A stretch of 23,762 bases of DNA from JAPLSN01 sp964482955 (lineage in GTDB: Bacteria > Spirochaetota > Spirochaetia > Treponematales > UBA12059), in the NCBI GenBank assembly GCA_964482955.1, contig CAYZZW010000055.1:1-23762 (forward strand), given 5' to 3'. Below the pieces are notes generated by a model that saw nothing but the letters and a program-made list of their open reading frames with translations, ran no database searches and had not been told where the DNA came from. Shown one piece after another: positions 16,795 to 23,762 of the stretch. Position 1 is the stretch's first letter. Every line of letters starts with the position of its first letter. A program made the translations under genes and the position numbers.

Positions 16795-17394
16795 ATGGCC
16801 CTCAATACATTCGTCGAAGCCGAAATCTGGACGCTGGCCCATACCGAGCAGGGGAACGTCGTGCTCGTGAAGCCGAAAGATTCGGAAGTCGTTGTCCCCA
16901 TCTTCATCGGACAGCTCGAAACGCAGTCCATCCTGATCGGGCTCGGTCGGCTCGAGATGCCGCGGCCCCTCACGCACGACTTGATCCTGGCGCTGTTCCG
17001 CGAGTTTTCGGTCGAGCTGGAGCGCATCGAGATCCACGACCTCAAGGAAGGCACCTTTTACGCGCGTCTCGTGCTGAAGCACGGCGGTGACACCGTGCTC
17101 GTCGATTCGAGGCCTTCGGACGCCATCGGGCTGGCGGTACGCTCCGGCTGCCGCGTCTACGTCGCCGAGAACGTCGTCGAAGAGTCGGGCATTTCGGTCG
17201 ATCTCGTGACCGAAGCCGTCGACCGGGCGGGCGCGACTCCCGAGGGCGGCGAACCGCAGGCGGAGGATCGGACGGACGAACGGACGGACGACGAGCGGGC
17301 CCGGCTCGAAAAAGAGCTCGCCGAGGCGGTGTCGGAAGAAGACTACGAACGCGCCGCGGTGCTCCGCGACCGCATCAAGGCTCTCGGCGCGTGA
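16795..17394 (+). CDS. Bifunctional nuclease domain protein with UVR motif
   Basis: A 199-residue soluble protein. Residues about 4-138 are the BFN (DUF151) domain, with IFIGQLETQSI (36-46), RPLTHDLI (57-64) and the signature DSRPSDAIGLAVRSG (104-118). The plant relatives show DNase and RNase activity; the bacterial role is unproven. After an acidic linker (146-166) the C-terminus is a UVR motif (DDERARLEKELAEAVSEEDY and following, 165-197), the helical hairpin that binds UvrA/UvrB or other partners. This BFN-UVR architecture is common in spirochaetes, Thermotogae and several other phyla. Start choice: ATG at 16795 gives the standard MALNTFVEAEIWTL N-terminus; a longer in-frame frame upstream is antisense to the channel gene and not coding. 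The phosphatase gene follows after 64 bases. Confidence 0.9.
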   Translation: MALNTFVEAEIWTLAHTEQGNVVLVKPKDSEVVVPIFIGQLETQSILIGLGRLEMPRPLTHDLILALFREFSVELERIEIHDLKEGTFYARLVLKHGGDTVLVDSRPSDAIGLAVRSGCRVYVAENVVEESGISVDLVTEAVDRAGATPEGGEPQAEDRTDERTDDERARLEKELAEAVSEEDYERAAVLRDRIKALGA

Positions 17395-17443
17395 GGATCG
17401 CCCGAGCCATCTTCAGCCTGTTCCATTCGGGACGAAAGCAGGG

Positions 17444-17449
17444 TACACT
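17444..17449 (+). promoter_or_regulatory. Putative -10 box of the phosphatase gene
   Basis: TACACT ends nine bases before the phosphatase ATG (17459), where no Shine-Dalgarno is present. No good -35 is visible. The gene could also be read from the upstream nuclease gene promoter. Confidence 0.3.
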
Positions 17450-17458
17450 GGAACGATC

Positions 17459-19708
17459 ATGACGAAGGAAAGAACAGCTCCGGCGTCTTCCGGCGCCGCG
17501 GTCGCGAAGCGTTTCCGGCGCCTGGCGCTCGCGCTCGTTTCGGCGCTCGCCCTCGCGCCGCCCGCGTCGGCCCAAACCGAACCCGCGTCCGAGACCGAAC
17601 CCGCCCCGCTCATCGACCTCTCCGCGATAGACATTTTCGTCCGCCCGGGCTTTCAGAACGAGTGGACCTTCCGCCTTCCCGATCCGGGGAGCATGGTGTG
17701 GACGCGCGTGGCCGGCAATCCGGGGAAGCGCTCCATCGTGATGGGAAAGCTCGGGATGGAAGGCGTGCCGAAACCGCCGATCCTGCCGCTCAAGCGGCTC
17801 ACGCCGGAAAAATTCTGCGCCGTCATGGACTTCACCGCGACCGATCGTCTCCTCGAGTCCAAGAGCGGCGTCGCCCTGTACCTCGCGCGCATCGGGCAGA
17901 ACTGGGACGTGTACGTCAACGGCACGATGGTCGCGACGGAAAGCTATATCGACGAAAACGGGAACATGACGCGGGAACGCGCGGTCCGCGGGGCGCTCGT
18001 TCCCATCGACAAGCGCTACCTGGTGCTCGGCAAGAACGTGCTGGCCTTCCGTATCGTCGGGGATCCCGTCGATCCGCGCACCGGCTTCATCGCCGCGGGG
18101 CCGTACGTCGTCGGTCCTTACGAAGATCTCGCGGCGCTCAAGCGCGAGTACGCCGACCTGATGCTGATCGGCATCTACTTCTTCTTCGCGGTCTACCACG
18201 TGCTCCTCTTCGTCCTCCGGCCGCGGAGCGCTTCGTACCTGATCTACGGACTCGGCGCCCTGCTCCTGTCGGTCTTCTTCCTGTGCGGCAGCTTCATCAT
18301 CTACAGCCTCGTGCCGGACACCGCCCTGATATGGCACGTCGAGCTCGCGTGCCTGTTCATGCTGTTCCCGGTTTTCATCGCCTTCTTCGACAGCGTGCTC
18401 AAGAAGCGTTTTTCGAAAATCACCCTCGTCTCCGGGGCGATCTACCTCGCCTTGGCCGTCGCGCAGTTCTTCGTCCTGACCGAGGCGATCTACCGGATCT
18501 GGCGCCTGACCCTGCCGCTGCTCATCGGATACTTCGTCGTCGTGGACCTCGTGATCCCTCTGTCGTCCAAGATGCGCCATTACCGCCGCGCGGTGAAGGG
18601 CAAGGGGCCGTTCGCGTGGCTGGCGGCCTTCGGCCGCACCGTCGCGCGCACGAACGCGGGCCAGCTGTTCGTGGGGTTCGCGGTCGTCGCCGCGGCGGTC
18701 CTGCTCGACGCGCTCGCGGGGGACACGGGACGCGCCGCGTCGTTCTCGAAATCGGGCTTTTTCCTCTTGATCATCGGGACGGCGACCATACTCGCGAGCC
18801 AGTTCATCAAGATCTATCACGACATCGAGCGCCTGAACCTCGCGCTGGAAAACCGCGTCGCGGACCGCACCCGCGATCTCGAGGCGGTGATGAGCGAGGA
18901 AACCGAGCTCTCGGAAAAACTCGCGGCGATGAACGCGAAACTCCAGGGCGCGGCCGAAGCCGGCGCGCGCGACATGCGCCTGGCCGTGCAGGTCCAGCAG
19001 GGCTTCTTCCCGAAGACCGTGCCGGACGTCGACGGCTGGGACGTGAGCTACGTCTTCATGCCGGCGAGCGGCGTTTCGGGCGACTTTTACGATTTCTACG
19101 TGAACGGCCGCGAACTCGAGGGGATCCTGCTCGGCGACGTGTCCGGCCACGGCATCGCCTCGGGCCTGGTGACGGTCATCGCCCGCTCGGTGTTCCACCG
19201 CGTGTTCAGCGCGAACTCGGGCGCCTCGCTCGGCAAGCTAATGGAGACCGCCAACGCGGAGCTCATCCGCGAGCTCGCCATGGTGGAAAACTACCTGACC
19301 GCGATCCTGGTGCGCGTCAGGGACGGCGTCGTCGAGTACTCGAACGCGGCGCATCCGGACGCGTACTACAAACGGGCCGGACGTCCCAAGGTCTCGATCC
19401 TCAAGCCGAGGGAAGACGACTACAAGGGCGCCATCATGGGACGCGAGGGCTTCGAGACGCCGTACAAGACGATCCGCTTCCGCATGGAAACGGGCGACTC
19501 GATCCTCATCTACACGGACTGTCTCAACGAAAGCAAGAACGTCGAAGGCGAGATGTTCGGCGACGAGGGCGTCGCGCAGGCCTTCTCGTCCGCGCCCGAC
19601 GGAACCGCCCAGCAGATCCTCGACTTCGTGATGCAGGAATGGCGCTTCCACGTCTCCGGCGCCCGCATCGCCGACGACCTCACCGCCATCCTCATCAAGA
19701 AGACCTAG
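17459..19708 (+). CDS. 7TM sensor with SpoIIE-type PP2C phosphatase domain
   Basis: Membrane receptor-phosphatase of 749 residues. Order: signal peptide (about 15-38, PPASAQ), an extracytoplasmic beta-rich domain (about 50-220; VALYLARIGQNWDVYVNGT is a jelly-roll-like strand pair), seven membrane helices (about 232-452, 7TMR-DISM-like), a coiled coil (about 455-500), and a SpoIIE/PP2C domain (about 505-749). Metal-binding Asp residues are visible: Asp542 in SGDFYDFY, Asp560 in GDVSGHG, Asp687 in YTDCLNE and Asp739-740 in ADDLTAIL. Small departures from the usual motifs are SGDFYD for GGDFYD and TDC for TDG. Such proteins normally dephosphorylate an anti-sigma antagonist in response to an external ligand; no such partner is in this window. 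The architecture is typical of spirochaetes. The start at 17459 has no Shine-Dalgarno but gives a good signal peptide. Confidence 0.93.
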   Translation: MTKERTAPASSGAAVAKRFRRLALALVSALALAPPASAQTEPASETEPAPLIDLSAIDIFVRPGFQNEWTFRLPDPGSMVWTRVAGNPGKRSIVMGKLGMEGVPKPPILPLKRLTPEKFCAVMDFTATDRLLESKSGVALYLARIGQNWDVYVNGTMVATESYIDENGNMTRERAVRGALVPIDKRYLVLGKNVLAFRIVGDPVDPRTGFIAAGPYVVGPYEDLAALKREYADLMLIGIYFFFAVYHVLLFVLRPRSASYLIYGLGALLLSVFFLCGSFIIYSLVPDTALIWHVELACLFMLFPVFIAFFDSVLKKRFSKITLVSGAIYLALAVAQFFVLTEAIYRIWRLTLPLLIGYFVVVDLVIPLSSKMRHYRRAVKGKGPFAWLAAFGRTVARTNAGQLFVGFAVVAAAVLLDALAGDTGRAASFSKSGFFLLIIGTATILASQFIKIYHDIERLNLALENRVADRTRDLEAVMSEETELSEKLAAMNAKLQGAAEAGARDMRLAVQVQQGFFPKTVPDVDGWDVSYVFMPASGVSGDFYDFYVNGRELEGILLGDVSGHGIASGLVTVIARSVFHRVFSANSGASLGKLMETANAELIRELAMVENYLTAILVRVRDGVVEYSNAAHPDAYYKRAGRPKVSILKPREDDYKGAIMGREGFETPYKTIRFRMETGDSILIYTDCLNESKNVEGEMFGDEGVAQAFSSAPDGTAQQILDFVMQEWRFHVSGARIADDLTAILIKKT

Positions 19709-19860
19709 CCGGTTCGGACGAAATCTCGTACAAGACGGCGGTATTGGCGTCAAACGCATCGTACGGGATGCCCCCGCGCTCTGATGCGGTTCACTGAAAG
19801 TCCGCGTCACCCGCGTCGAGCCGTTCGCACGCAGTCTCGAACCGCGTTTCATGCAGACGG

Positions 19861-20026
19861 CAACCGCCCCCGCGCCTACGTCAGCCGGCGTGTGCCCGCC
19901 CCAGCCCGCGGAGCAAAAAGGCAGGCGGCGAAAACTTGCCACTACGTGGCCGTTTTCACCGCCTGCCTTTTTACTCCGCGGGGTCGGTCGCCCCCAACCC
20001 GGCTTACGCCAGCTCGGGGCGGCTCC
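19861..20026. repeat. Imperfect palindrome, about 165 bases
   Basis: The two arms are related well beyond the terminator core. The left arm runs CCGCCCC, then TCAGCCGG, then CCCGCGGAG into the core; the reverse complement of the right arm runs CCGCCCC, then TAAGCCGG, then CCCCGCGGAG. A central small stem (GCCAC TAC GTGGC) closes it. Arms of about 75-80 bases, with poor conservation in the outer half, resemble a small palindromic mobile element (MITE or REPIN-like) that now serves as a terminator. Confidence 0.55.
19905..19982. terminator. Strong bidirectional intrinsic terminator
   Basis: About 30-base arms with only two mismatches: the left arm carries CCGCGGAG, AAAAAGGCAGGCGG and GAAAAC; the right arm carries GTTTTC, CCGCCTGCCTTTTT and CTCCGCGG. 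A GC-rich stem followed by TTTTT is present on both strands, so it can end transcription of both the phosphatase gene (plus) and htpG (minus). Confidence 0.85.
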
Positions 20027-20034
20027 CGACGGGA

Positions 20035-21897
20035 TTAACGGTGTTCGAGAAGGCGGTTGAGCCGCGAGACGAAATCCGCGGGATCGTCGAGCTTGGAGCC
20101 TTCGACGAGCAACGCCTGCCCGAGCAGCACGAACGCGGTGTCCTCGGCAAGCTTTTGGTCGTCCGACGAGGCGACTCGCTTCACGATGGGGTGGTCGCCG
20201 TTGATCTCGAGGATGGGCTTTATGTCGCCGACCGCGTCGCGGCCGAGCGCCTTCATCATCTGCTGGAACTGGAGGCTCGGGTCGTCGCCGTCCATCACGA
20301 CGCACGACGGGCTCTCGGTCAGGCGCTTCGTCGCGCGCACGTCCTTGACGCGGTCGCCGAGCGCGGCCTTGAGCTTCTCGACGACCGGCTTGAGCTCGGC
20401 GTCCTTCGTCCCGTCCTTGTCCTTGCCGAAGTCCTTTTCGGCGCCCGCGCGGTTGGCGGCCTTGAGCTCGAGCTCGCCGTATTTCCCGATCGCCGGCACG
20501 ACGATCTCGTCGATCTCGTCCGAGCAGAGCAGCACCTCGATGCCCTCGGATCGGTACATCTCGAGGAGCGGGCTTTTCCGGAGCCGATCCTCGGAGTCGC
20601 CGGACAGGTAGTAGACGGCTTTCTGGCCGTCCTTCATGCGGGACTTGTAGTCGGCCAGGCTCGTCCAGCCGTCGACCGCCGTGCTCTTGAAGCGGACGAG
20701 TTCGAGCAGCGTCTCGCGATTCGCGAAATCCGAGTAGAGTCCTTCCTTGATCGGACGGTTGAACTCGTCGACGAACTTCGCGTACTTGGCCGGATCGCGC
20801 GACGCGAGATCCTTGAGCTCGGACAGCACCTTCTTGACGGCGGCGTTGCGGATGGCGGTCATGACGCGGTTCTGCTGGAGGATTTCGCGGCTCACGTTGA
20901 GCGGGAGGTCTTCGCTGTCGATGACGCCGCGGAGGAAGCGCAGGTAGGTCGGCATGAGCTCCTTGGCGTCGTCGGTGATGAAGACGCGCCGCACGTAGAG
21001 CTTGACGCCGGGGCGGTAGTCGGCGTGGAAGAGGTCGAAGGGCGCTTTCGACGGCACGAAGAAGAGCGTCGAGTACTCGATGGTGCCCTCGGCGTTCGTG
21101 TGGATCGTGAGGAGCGGCTCGTCCTCGGTGTCGGCGACGTTCTTGTAGAAGTCGGCGTAATCGGCTTCGGTCAGCTCGGACTTCGGGCGGCGCCAGAGGG
21201 CGGCCGCCTGGTTCACGCGCTCCTCTTTCGGCGCGGAGCCCTTCTTCTTGCCCTTGTCGTCGTATTCGTCCTGGACGTACTGGAGCATGATCGGGTACGC
21301 GATGTGGTTCGAGTATTTCTTGACGAGTTCCTCGAGGCGCCAGCGGTCGGCGTACTCGAGGCCTTCGTCATTGAGGTGGAGGACGATCGTGGTGCCCTGC
21401 CCGTCGCGCGCGGCTTCCTCGATCTCGTAGGAACCCTTGCCGTCGCTCTTCCAGACGAACGCCTTGTCTTCGGCGGCCTTGCGCGAGGTGACTTCGATCG
21501 TGTCGGCGACCATGAAGGCCGAGTAGAAGCCGACGCCGAAGCGGCCGATGAGGTTCGAGTTCTTGCGGGCGTCGTCGCCGAGCTTCTGCAGGAACTCGCG
21601 CGTGCCCGAGCGGGCGATCGTGCCGAGGCTGTCGACGAGATCGTTCTCGTTCATGCCGATGCCGTTGTCGGCGATGGCGAGCGTCTTCGCGCCGCGGTCG
21701 AAGGAGATGTCGATGCGGGGATCGAGCGCGATCGACTTGTAGCGCTCGTCCGAGATCGTCAGGTACTTGAGCTTGTCGATGGCGTCGGACGCGTTGGAGA
21801 CGAGTTCGCGGAGGAACACTTCGCGGTGGGAATAGAGCGAATGGATGATGAGGTCGAGCAGTTGGGTGACTTCGGTCTGGAACTCGTGCTTGGCCAT
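20035..21897 (-). CDS. htpG: Molecular chaperone HtpG (bacterial Hsp90)
   Basis: ATP-dependent cytoplasmic chaperone that remodels folding intermediates with DnaK. Its 620 residues match the family. The GHKL ATPase domain is intact: Glu31 and Asn35 in REVFLRELVSNASDAIDKL, DNGIGM (77-82), GTIARSGT (92-99) and GRFGVGFYS (118-126). The middle domain contains the catalytic-Arg region (LPLNVSREILQQN). The charged linker of eukaryotic Hsp90 is absent, as in bacteria, and there is no MEEVD tail. Start: ATG at 21897 with AAGGAG six bases upstream. A short leader of about 40 bases separates it from a recognisable sigma70-like promoter; no CIRCE element is seen. It is a single-gene unit ended by the large palindromic terminator. 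Confidence 0.97.
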   Translation of the reverse strand: MAKHEFQTEVTQLLDLIIHSLYSHREVFLRELVSNASDAIDKLKYLTISDERYKSIALDPRIDISFDRGAKTLAIADNGIGMNENDLVDSLGTIARSGTREFLQKLGDDARKNSNLIGRFGVGFYSAFMVADTIEVTSRKAAEDKAFVWKSDGKGSYEIEEAARDGQGTTIVLHLNDEGLEYADRWRLEELVKKYSNHIAYPIMLQYVQDEYDDKGKKKGSAPKEERVNQAAALWRRPKSELTEADYADFYKNVADTEDEPLLTIHTNAEGTIEYSTLFFVPSKAPFDLFHADYRPGVKLYVRRVFITDDAKELMPTYLRFLRGVIDSEDLPLNVSREILQQNRVMTAIRNAAVKKVLSELKDLASRDPAKYAKFVDEFNRPIKEGLYSDFANRETLLELVRFKSTAVDGWTSLADYKSRMKDGQKAVYYLSGDSEDRLRKSPLLEMYRSEGIEVLLCSDEIDEIVVPAIGKYGELELKAANRAGAEKDFGKDKDGTKDAELKPVVEKLKAALGDRVKDVRATKRLTESPSCVVMDGDDPSLQFQQMMKALGRDAVGDIKPILEINGDHPIVKRVASSDDQKLAEDTAFVLLGQALLVEGSKLDDPADFVSRLNRLLEHR

Positions 21898-21939
21898 TTC
21901 GGGCTCCTTGAGACGGGTGATTGATTAGTTCGCTAGAAA

Positions 21940-21967
21940 AATATAGAAACGGGGGCATCCGAGGCAA
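21940..21967 (-). promoter_or_regulatory. htpG promoter
   Basis: On the minus strand, TTGCCT (21967-21962, four of six) is followed by 16 bases and TATATT (21945-21940, five of six). It overlaps the region upstream of the divergent hydrolase gene, so the two starts are back to back. Confidence 0.5.
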
Positions 21968-21981
21968 GGGATGAGGCGCGA

Positions 21982-21987
21982 TACAAT
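21982..21987 (+). promoter_or_regulatory. Putative -10 box of the hydrolase gene
   Basis: TACAAT (five of six) ends seven bases before the ATG at 21995. No convincing -35 hexamer is visible. With no Shine-Dalgarno this again predicts a leaderless start. Confidence 0.35.
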
Positions 21988-21994
21988 AATGATC

Positions 21995-23083
21995 ATGGAT
22001 TCGTTTCGTATTTGGATGAAAACGGCGCTGTGCGCCCTTGCGCTGGTCGTGCCGTTCTCGGGAGCGGCGGCCGACTGGACGGAAGGCGATACGCTCGACG
22101 GAGCGACTATCATCACCGCCAAAGCGTCTCTCCGCCCCCTCGTGGCGTCGATCGCGGGATCGGACCGCGGCGGCGGGGCGGTCGAACCGTCGCCGGAACT
22201 CGAGACGTACCGGCGATTTTACGGCCTCGACCGCTTGCCGGGGCGTTGGAAGGAAGGATACGTCGCCACGCCGGACTTCTTCCGGGTGTGCGTCCAGATC
22301 GCCGAGCCCTATGGAGCCGCCGACGTCCGTCCTGACACCGTCGTCCTCGTCCACGGCTATCTGAAACACGCCGGATACGCGCGCGAACCCGCCGCCTTCT
22401 TCCTCGAGCGCGGCTATCGCGTCATCCTGATGGATCTGCCGGGCCACGGACTGTCGGACGGGTACCCCGGGCACATCGACGATTTCGCCCAGTACGCCGC
22501 GGCGCTCCGGGCGACGCTCGACGCCGTCAAGGACGGCGGACGGCTCATCGTGTGCGGGCACAGCACGGGCGGCGCCACCGCGATCGAGCTCGTGGACTCG
22601 GGACTCGCCGACGACGTGGACGCAGTGGCCCTTTTCGCGCCGCTCGTGCGGAGCGCGTGGTGGTGGGCGGCGCGTTTCGGACTCGTCACGGTAGGCCGCC
22701 TCGCGAAAGATGTGGGACGCCCGGCGTATTCCTACGGACGGACGGCGGATTGGGATCGCCTCGAGAACGCGCTCGATCCCCTCGTGCCGCCGCGCGTGCC
22801 GCTCGGCTGGGGGTATGCCGTCGGGGCGTGGAACGATCGCCTGTACGCGAAGGATCCTTCGCCGTGGAAAGGACGTTTCGTGATCCTCCAGGGCGATCGG
22901 GACTCGATCGTCTGGGGGGCGTGGAACGTGCCCTTCCTGCTCCGGCGCTTCAAGCGTGTGGACGTCCTCAAAGTGACGGGCGCCACCCACGATCTCTGGG
23001 AAGAGCCCGATCCCTACCGGTCGCTCGCGCTCGAGACGGCGCTGCGGACGATCGAAAACCGGAATCCGACGTACTTCCCGTAA
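21995..23083 (+). CDS. Secreted alpha/beta hydrolase (lysophospholipase-like)
   Basis: Serine hydrolase of about 362 residues. An N-terminal signal peptide (about 8-27, ending GAAADW) predicts export. The catalytic triad is visible: nucleophile Ser190 in CGHSTGG, acid Asp303 in QGDRDSIV and His332 in GATHDLW. The oxyanion motif VLVHGYLKHAGY (118-129) and MDLPGHGLSDG (146-156) place it in the Hydrolase_4/monoacylglycerol lipase branch (serine aminopeptidase S33 family), so an acylglycerol or lysophospholipid substrate is plausible but unproven. About 90 residues before the core domain are not conserved in pattern. Start choice: in-frame ATGs lie at 21971, 21989 and 21995; I chose 21995 because the -10 box TACAAT ends just upstream, but 22016 (MKTALCALAL) would also give a signal peptide. 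It is divergent from htpG and convergent with ftsK. Confidence 0.85.
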   Translation: MDSFRIWMKTALCALALVVPFSGAAADWTEGDTLDGATIITAKASLRPLVASIAGSDRGGGAVEPSPELETYRRFYGLDRLPGRWKEGYVATPDFFRVCVQIAEPYGAADVRPDTVVLVHGYLKHAGYAREPAAFFLERGYRVILMDLPGHGLSDGYPGHIDDFAQYAAALRATLDAVKDGGRLIVCGHSTGGATAIELVDSGLADDVDAVALFAPLVRSAWWWAARFGLVTVGRLAKDVGRPAYSYGRTADWDRLENALDPLVPPRVPLGWGYAVGAWNDRLYAKDPSPWKGRFVILQGDRDSIVWGAWNVPFLLRRFKRVDVLKVTGATHDLWEEPDPYRSLALETALRTIENRNPTYFP

Positions 23084-23142
23084 GGGGACGGATCCGGCGC
23101 GGGACTTCGCGGGCGAAGGTCGCGCGCGTCGGGCCCCTTACG
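23079..23142. terminator. Bidirectional hairpin between convergent genes
   Basis: A perfect 9-base inverted repeat, CGTAAGGGG (23079-23087) and CCCCTTACG (23134-23142), contains the stop codons of both the hydrolase and ftsK. Nested inside are GCGCG/CGCGC and CTTCG/CGAAG stems around a CGGG loop (23097-23125). No T tract is present, so it is a candidate terminator or mRNA 3' end structure rather than a canonical one. Confidence 0.5.
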
Positions 23143-23762
23143 CGTCTTCGCCGTCGACCTCGTCCAGTTCCTCGAGCTCTTCGACGTCCTCGGGTTCGTC
23201 CGTTTCGGGGTTCGCGCCGCCGTCGGAGAGGGACGGCGCGTGGTTCGGGACGGGCTTCGAGCCCGCGTCGGCACCGCGGCCGGGCAACGATCCGAGGCCG
23301 GGGTTCCGGACGAGGTCGCGCGGTTTCGACCCTTGAGCCGGTCCGACGATGCCTTTTTCTTCCATAAGCTCGACGAGCCGCGCCGATCGGTTGTAGCCGA
23401 TCTTGAGGCGGCGCTGGATGAAGCTCGCGCTCGCCTTGCCCTGCTGGAGGACGATCTCGAGCGCCTTTTCGAAGAGGGGATCGTCCGCGTCCTCGTCGAA
23501 CAGCGAGGGTTCCTCGTTTTCTTCTTCCTCGTCGAAGAAGATCTCGTCGTCGATGTAATCCGGTTCGCCCATTTCCTTCACCTTCTCGACGACGCGCTCG
23601 ACTTCCTCTTCGGAGACGTACGCGCCCTGCATGCGCACCGGGAAGGGATCCCACGCGCTCGAAAAGAGCATGTCGCCCTTCCCGAGGAGCTTTTCCGCGC
23701 CCACGGAGTCGATGATGATGCGGCTGTCGAACTTGCCCGCGACCATGAAGGCGATGCGGCTC
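23138..23762 (-). CDS. ftsK: DNA translocase FtsK, C-terminal part (runs off window)
   Basis: The 3' end of the septal DNA pump that moves chromosome termini during division. About 207 residues are visible; the N-terminus and most of the motor lie beyond the right edge. SRIAFMVAGKFDSRIIIDSV followed by GAEKLLGKGDMLF is the conserved end of the RecA-like motor domain. After a Glu/Asp-rich linker (DEEEENEEPSLFDEDADD) comes the winged-helix gamma domain that recognises KOPS sequences (FEKALEIVLQQGKASASFIQ, then IGYNRSARLVELMEEKGIVG). An unusual extra tail of about 60 residues follows KPRDLV, first Gly/Pro-rich and then very acidic (EPEDVEELEELDEVDGEDA); in most FtsK proteins the chain ends soon after the gamma domain. 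SRIAFMV has Met where SRIAFQV or SRIAFKV is usual. Confidence 0.93.
   Translation of the reverse strand, partial: SRIAFMVAGKFDSRIIIDSVGAEKLLGKGDMLFSSAWDPFPVRMQGAYVSEEEVERVVEKVKEMGEPDYIDDEIFFDEEEENEEPSLFDEDADDPLFEKALEIVLQQGKASASFIQRRLKIGYNRSARLVELMEEKGIVGPAQGSKPRDLVRNPGLGSLPGRGADAGSKPVPNHAPSLSDGGANPETDEPEDVEELEELDEVDGEDA

Larger units (their letters stand above)
19709..20034. other. Convergent intergenic region with large palindrome
   Basis: This 326-base gap separates the phosphatase and htpG, both ending here. The right half is the palindromic element described below (19861-20026). The left part (19709-19860) holds no gene, RNA or promoter that I can recognise; it has only a 5-base-pair hairpin (GCATC/GATGC at 19757-19772). 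Confidence 0.6.

Noticed and set aside
17375..19198. Minus-strand 607-codon open frame opposite the phosphatase
   Set aside because: Shadow of a GC-rich gene; charged low-complexity translation, no domain.
19936..21924. Plus-strand 662-codon open frame opposite htpG
   Set aside because: Antisense shadow with Val/Glu/Asp-rich composition; it begins inside the terminator palindrome.

Overview
The window is mostly GC-rich bacterial chromosome, densely packed with genes on both strands. The gene set suggests a GC-rich member of the Spirochaetota. The supporting points are a 7TMR-DISM-like sensor fused to a SpoIIE/PP2C phosphatase, a bifunctional-nuclease-domain protein with a UVR motif, a MurA with Asp in place of the catalytic Cys (also known in Borrelia, Chlamydia and mycobacteria), and an EF-G that looks like the second, recycling-type spirochaetal EF-G. 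This assignment is an inference from gene families, not from a marker search.

Layout. Positions 1-1500 are foreign-looking: an AT-rich FRG-domain gene with its own promoter region, next to a decayed fragment of an ABC permease gene. At 1499-5713 on the minus strand lie murA, a three-gene nitrate/sulfonate/taurine-type ABC importer (binding protein, ATPase, permease) and a small unknown gene. At 5847-6251 is a plus-strand OsmC-like gene, which converges on EF-G, thiF-like and thiS genes (6259-9121, minus). rlmE follows (9256-9849, minus). A six-gene minus-strand operon (9982-16684) encodes a complete envelope-spanning MacAB/TolC-like exporter plus its two-component system: TolC-like channel, adaptor, ATPase, permease, histidine kinase, response regulator. 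Divergent from it are the bifunctional nuclease gene and the SpoIIE phosphatase (16795-19708, plus). A large palindromic terminator element separates these from htpG (20035-21897, minus). A secreted alpha/beta hydrolase (21995-23083, plus) and the 3' end of ftsK (23138 to the right edge, minus) finish the window.

Expression signals. Genes inside the operons almost always overlap by four bases (ATGA or GTGA), and most of these junctions have a good Shine-Dalgarno sequence. By contrast, five genes that begin transcription units (murA, the tolC-like gene, the bifunctional nuclease gene, the phosphatase gene and the hydrolase gene) lack a clear Shine-Dalgarno. Each has a -10-like hexamer ending only 6-9 bases before the start codon, which suggests leaderless or near-leaderless mRNAs.

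Most of the window is recognisable housekeeping, transport or signalling. The less ordinary parts are the FRG island with the permease relic, the leaderless-start pattern, a family of short CTTCGTG-type repeats next to start codons, the large palindrome before htpG, the EF-G with altered domain IV loops, and the Asp-type MurA.
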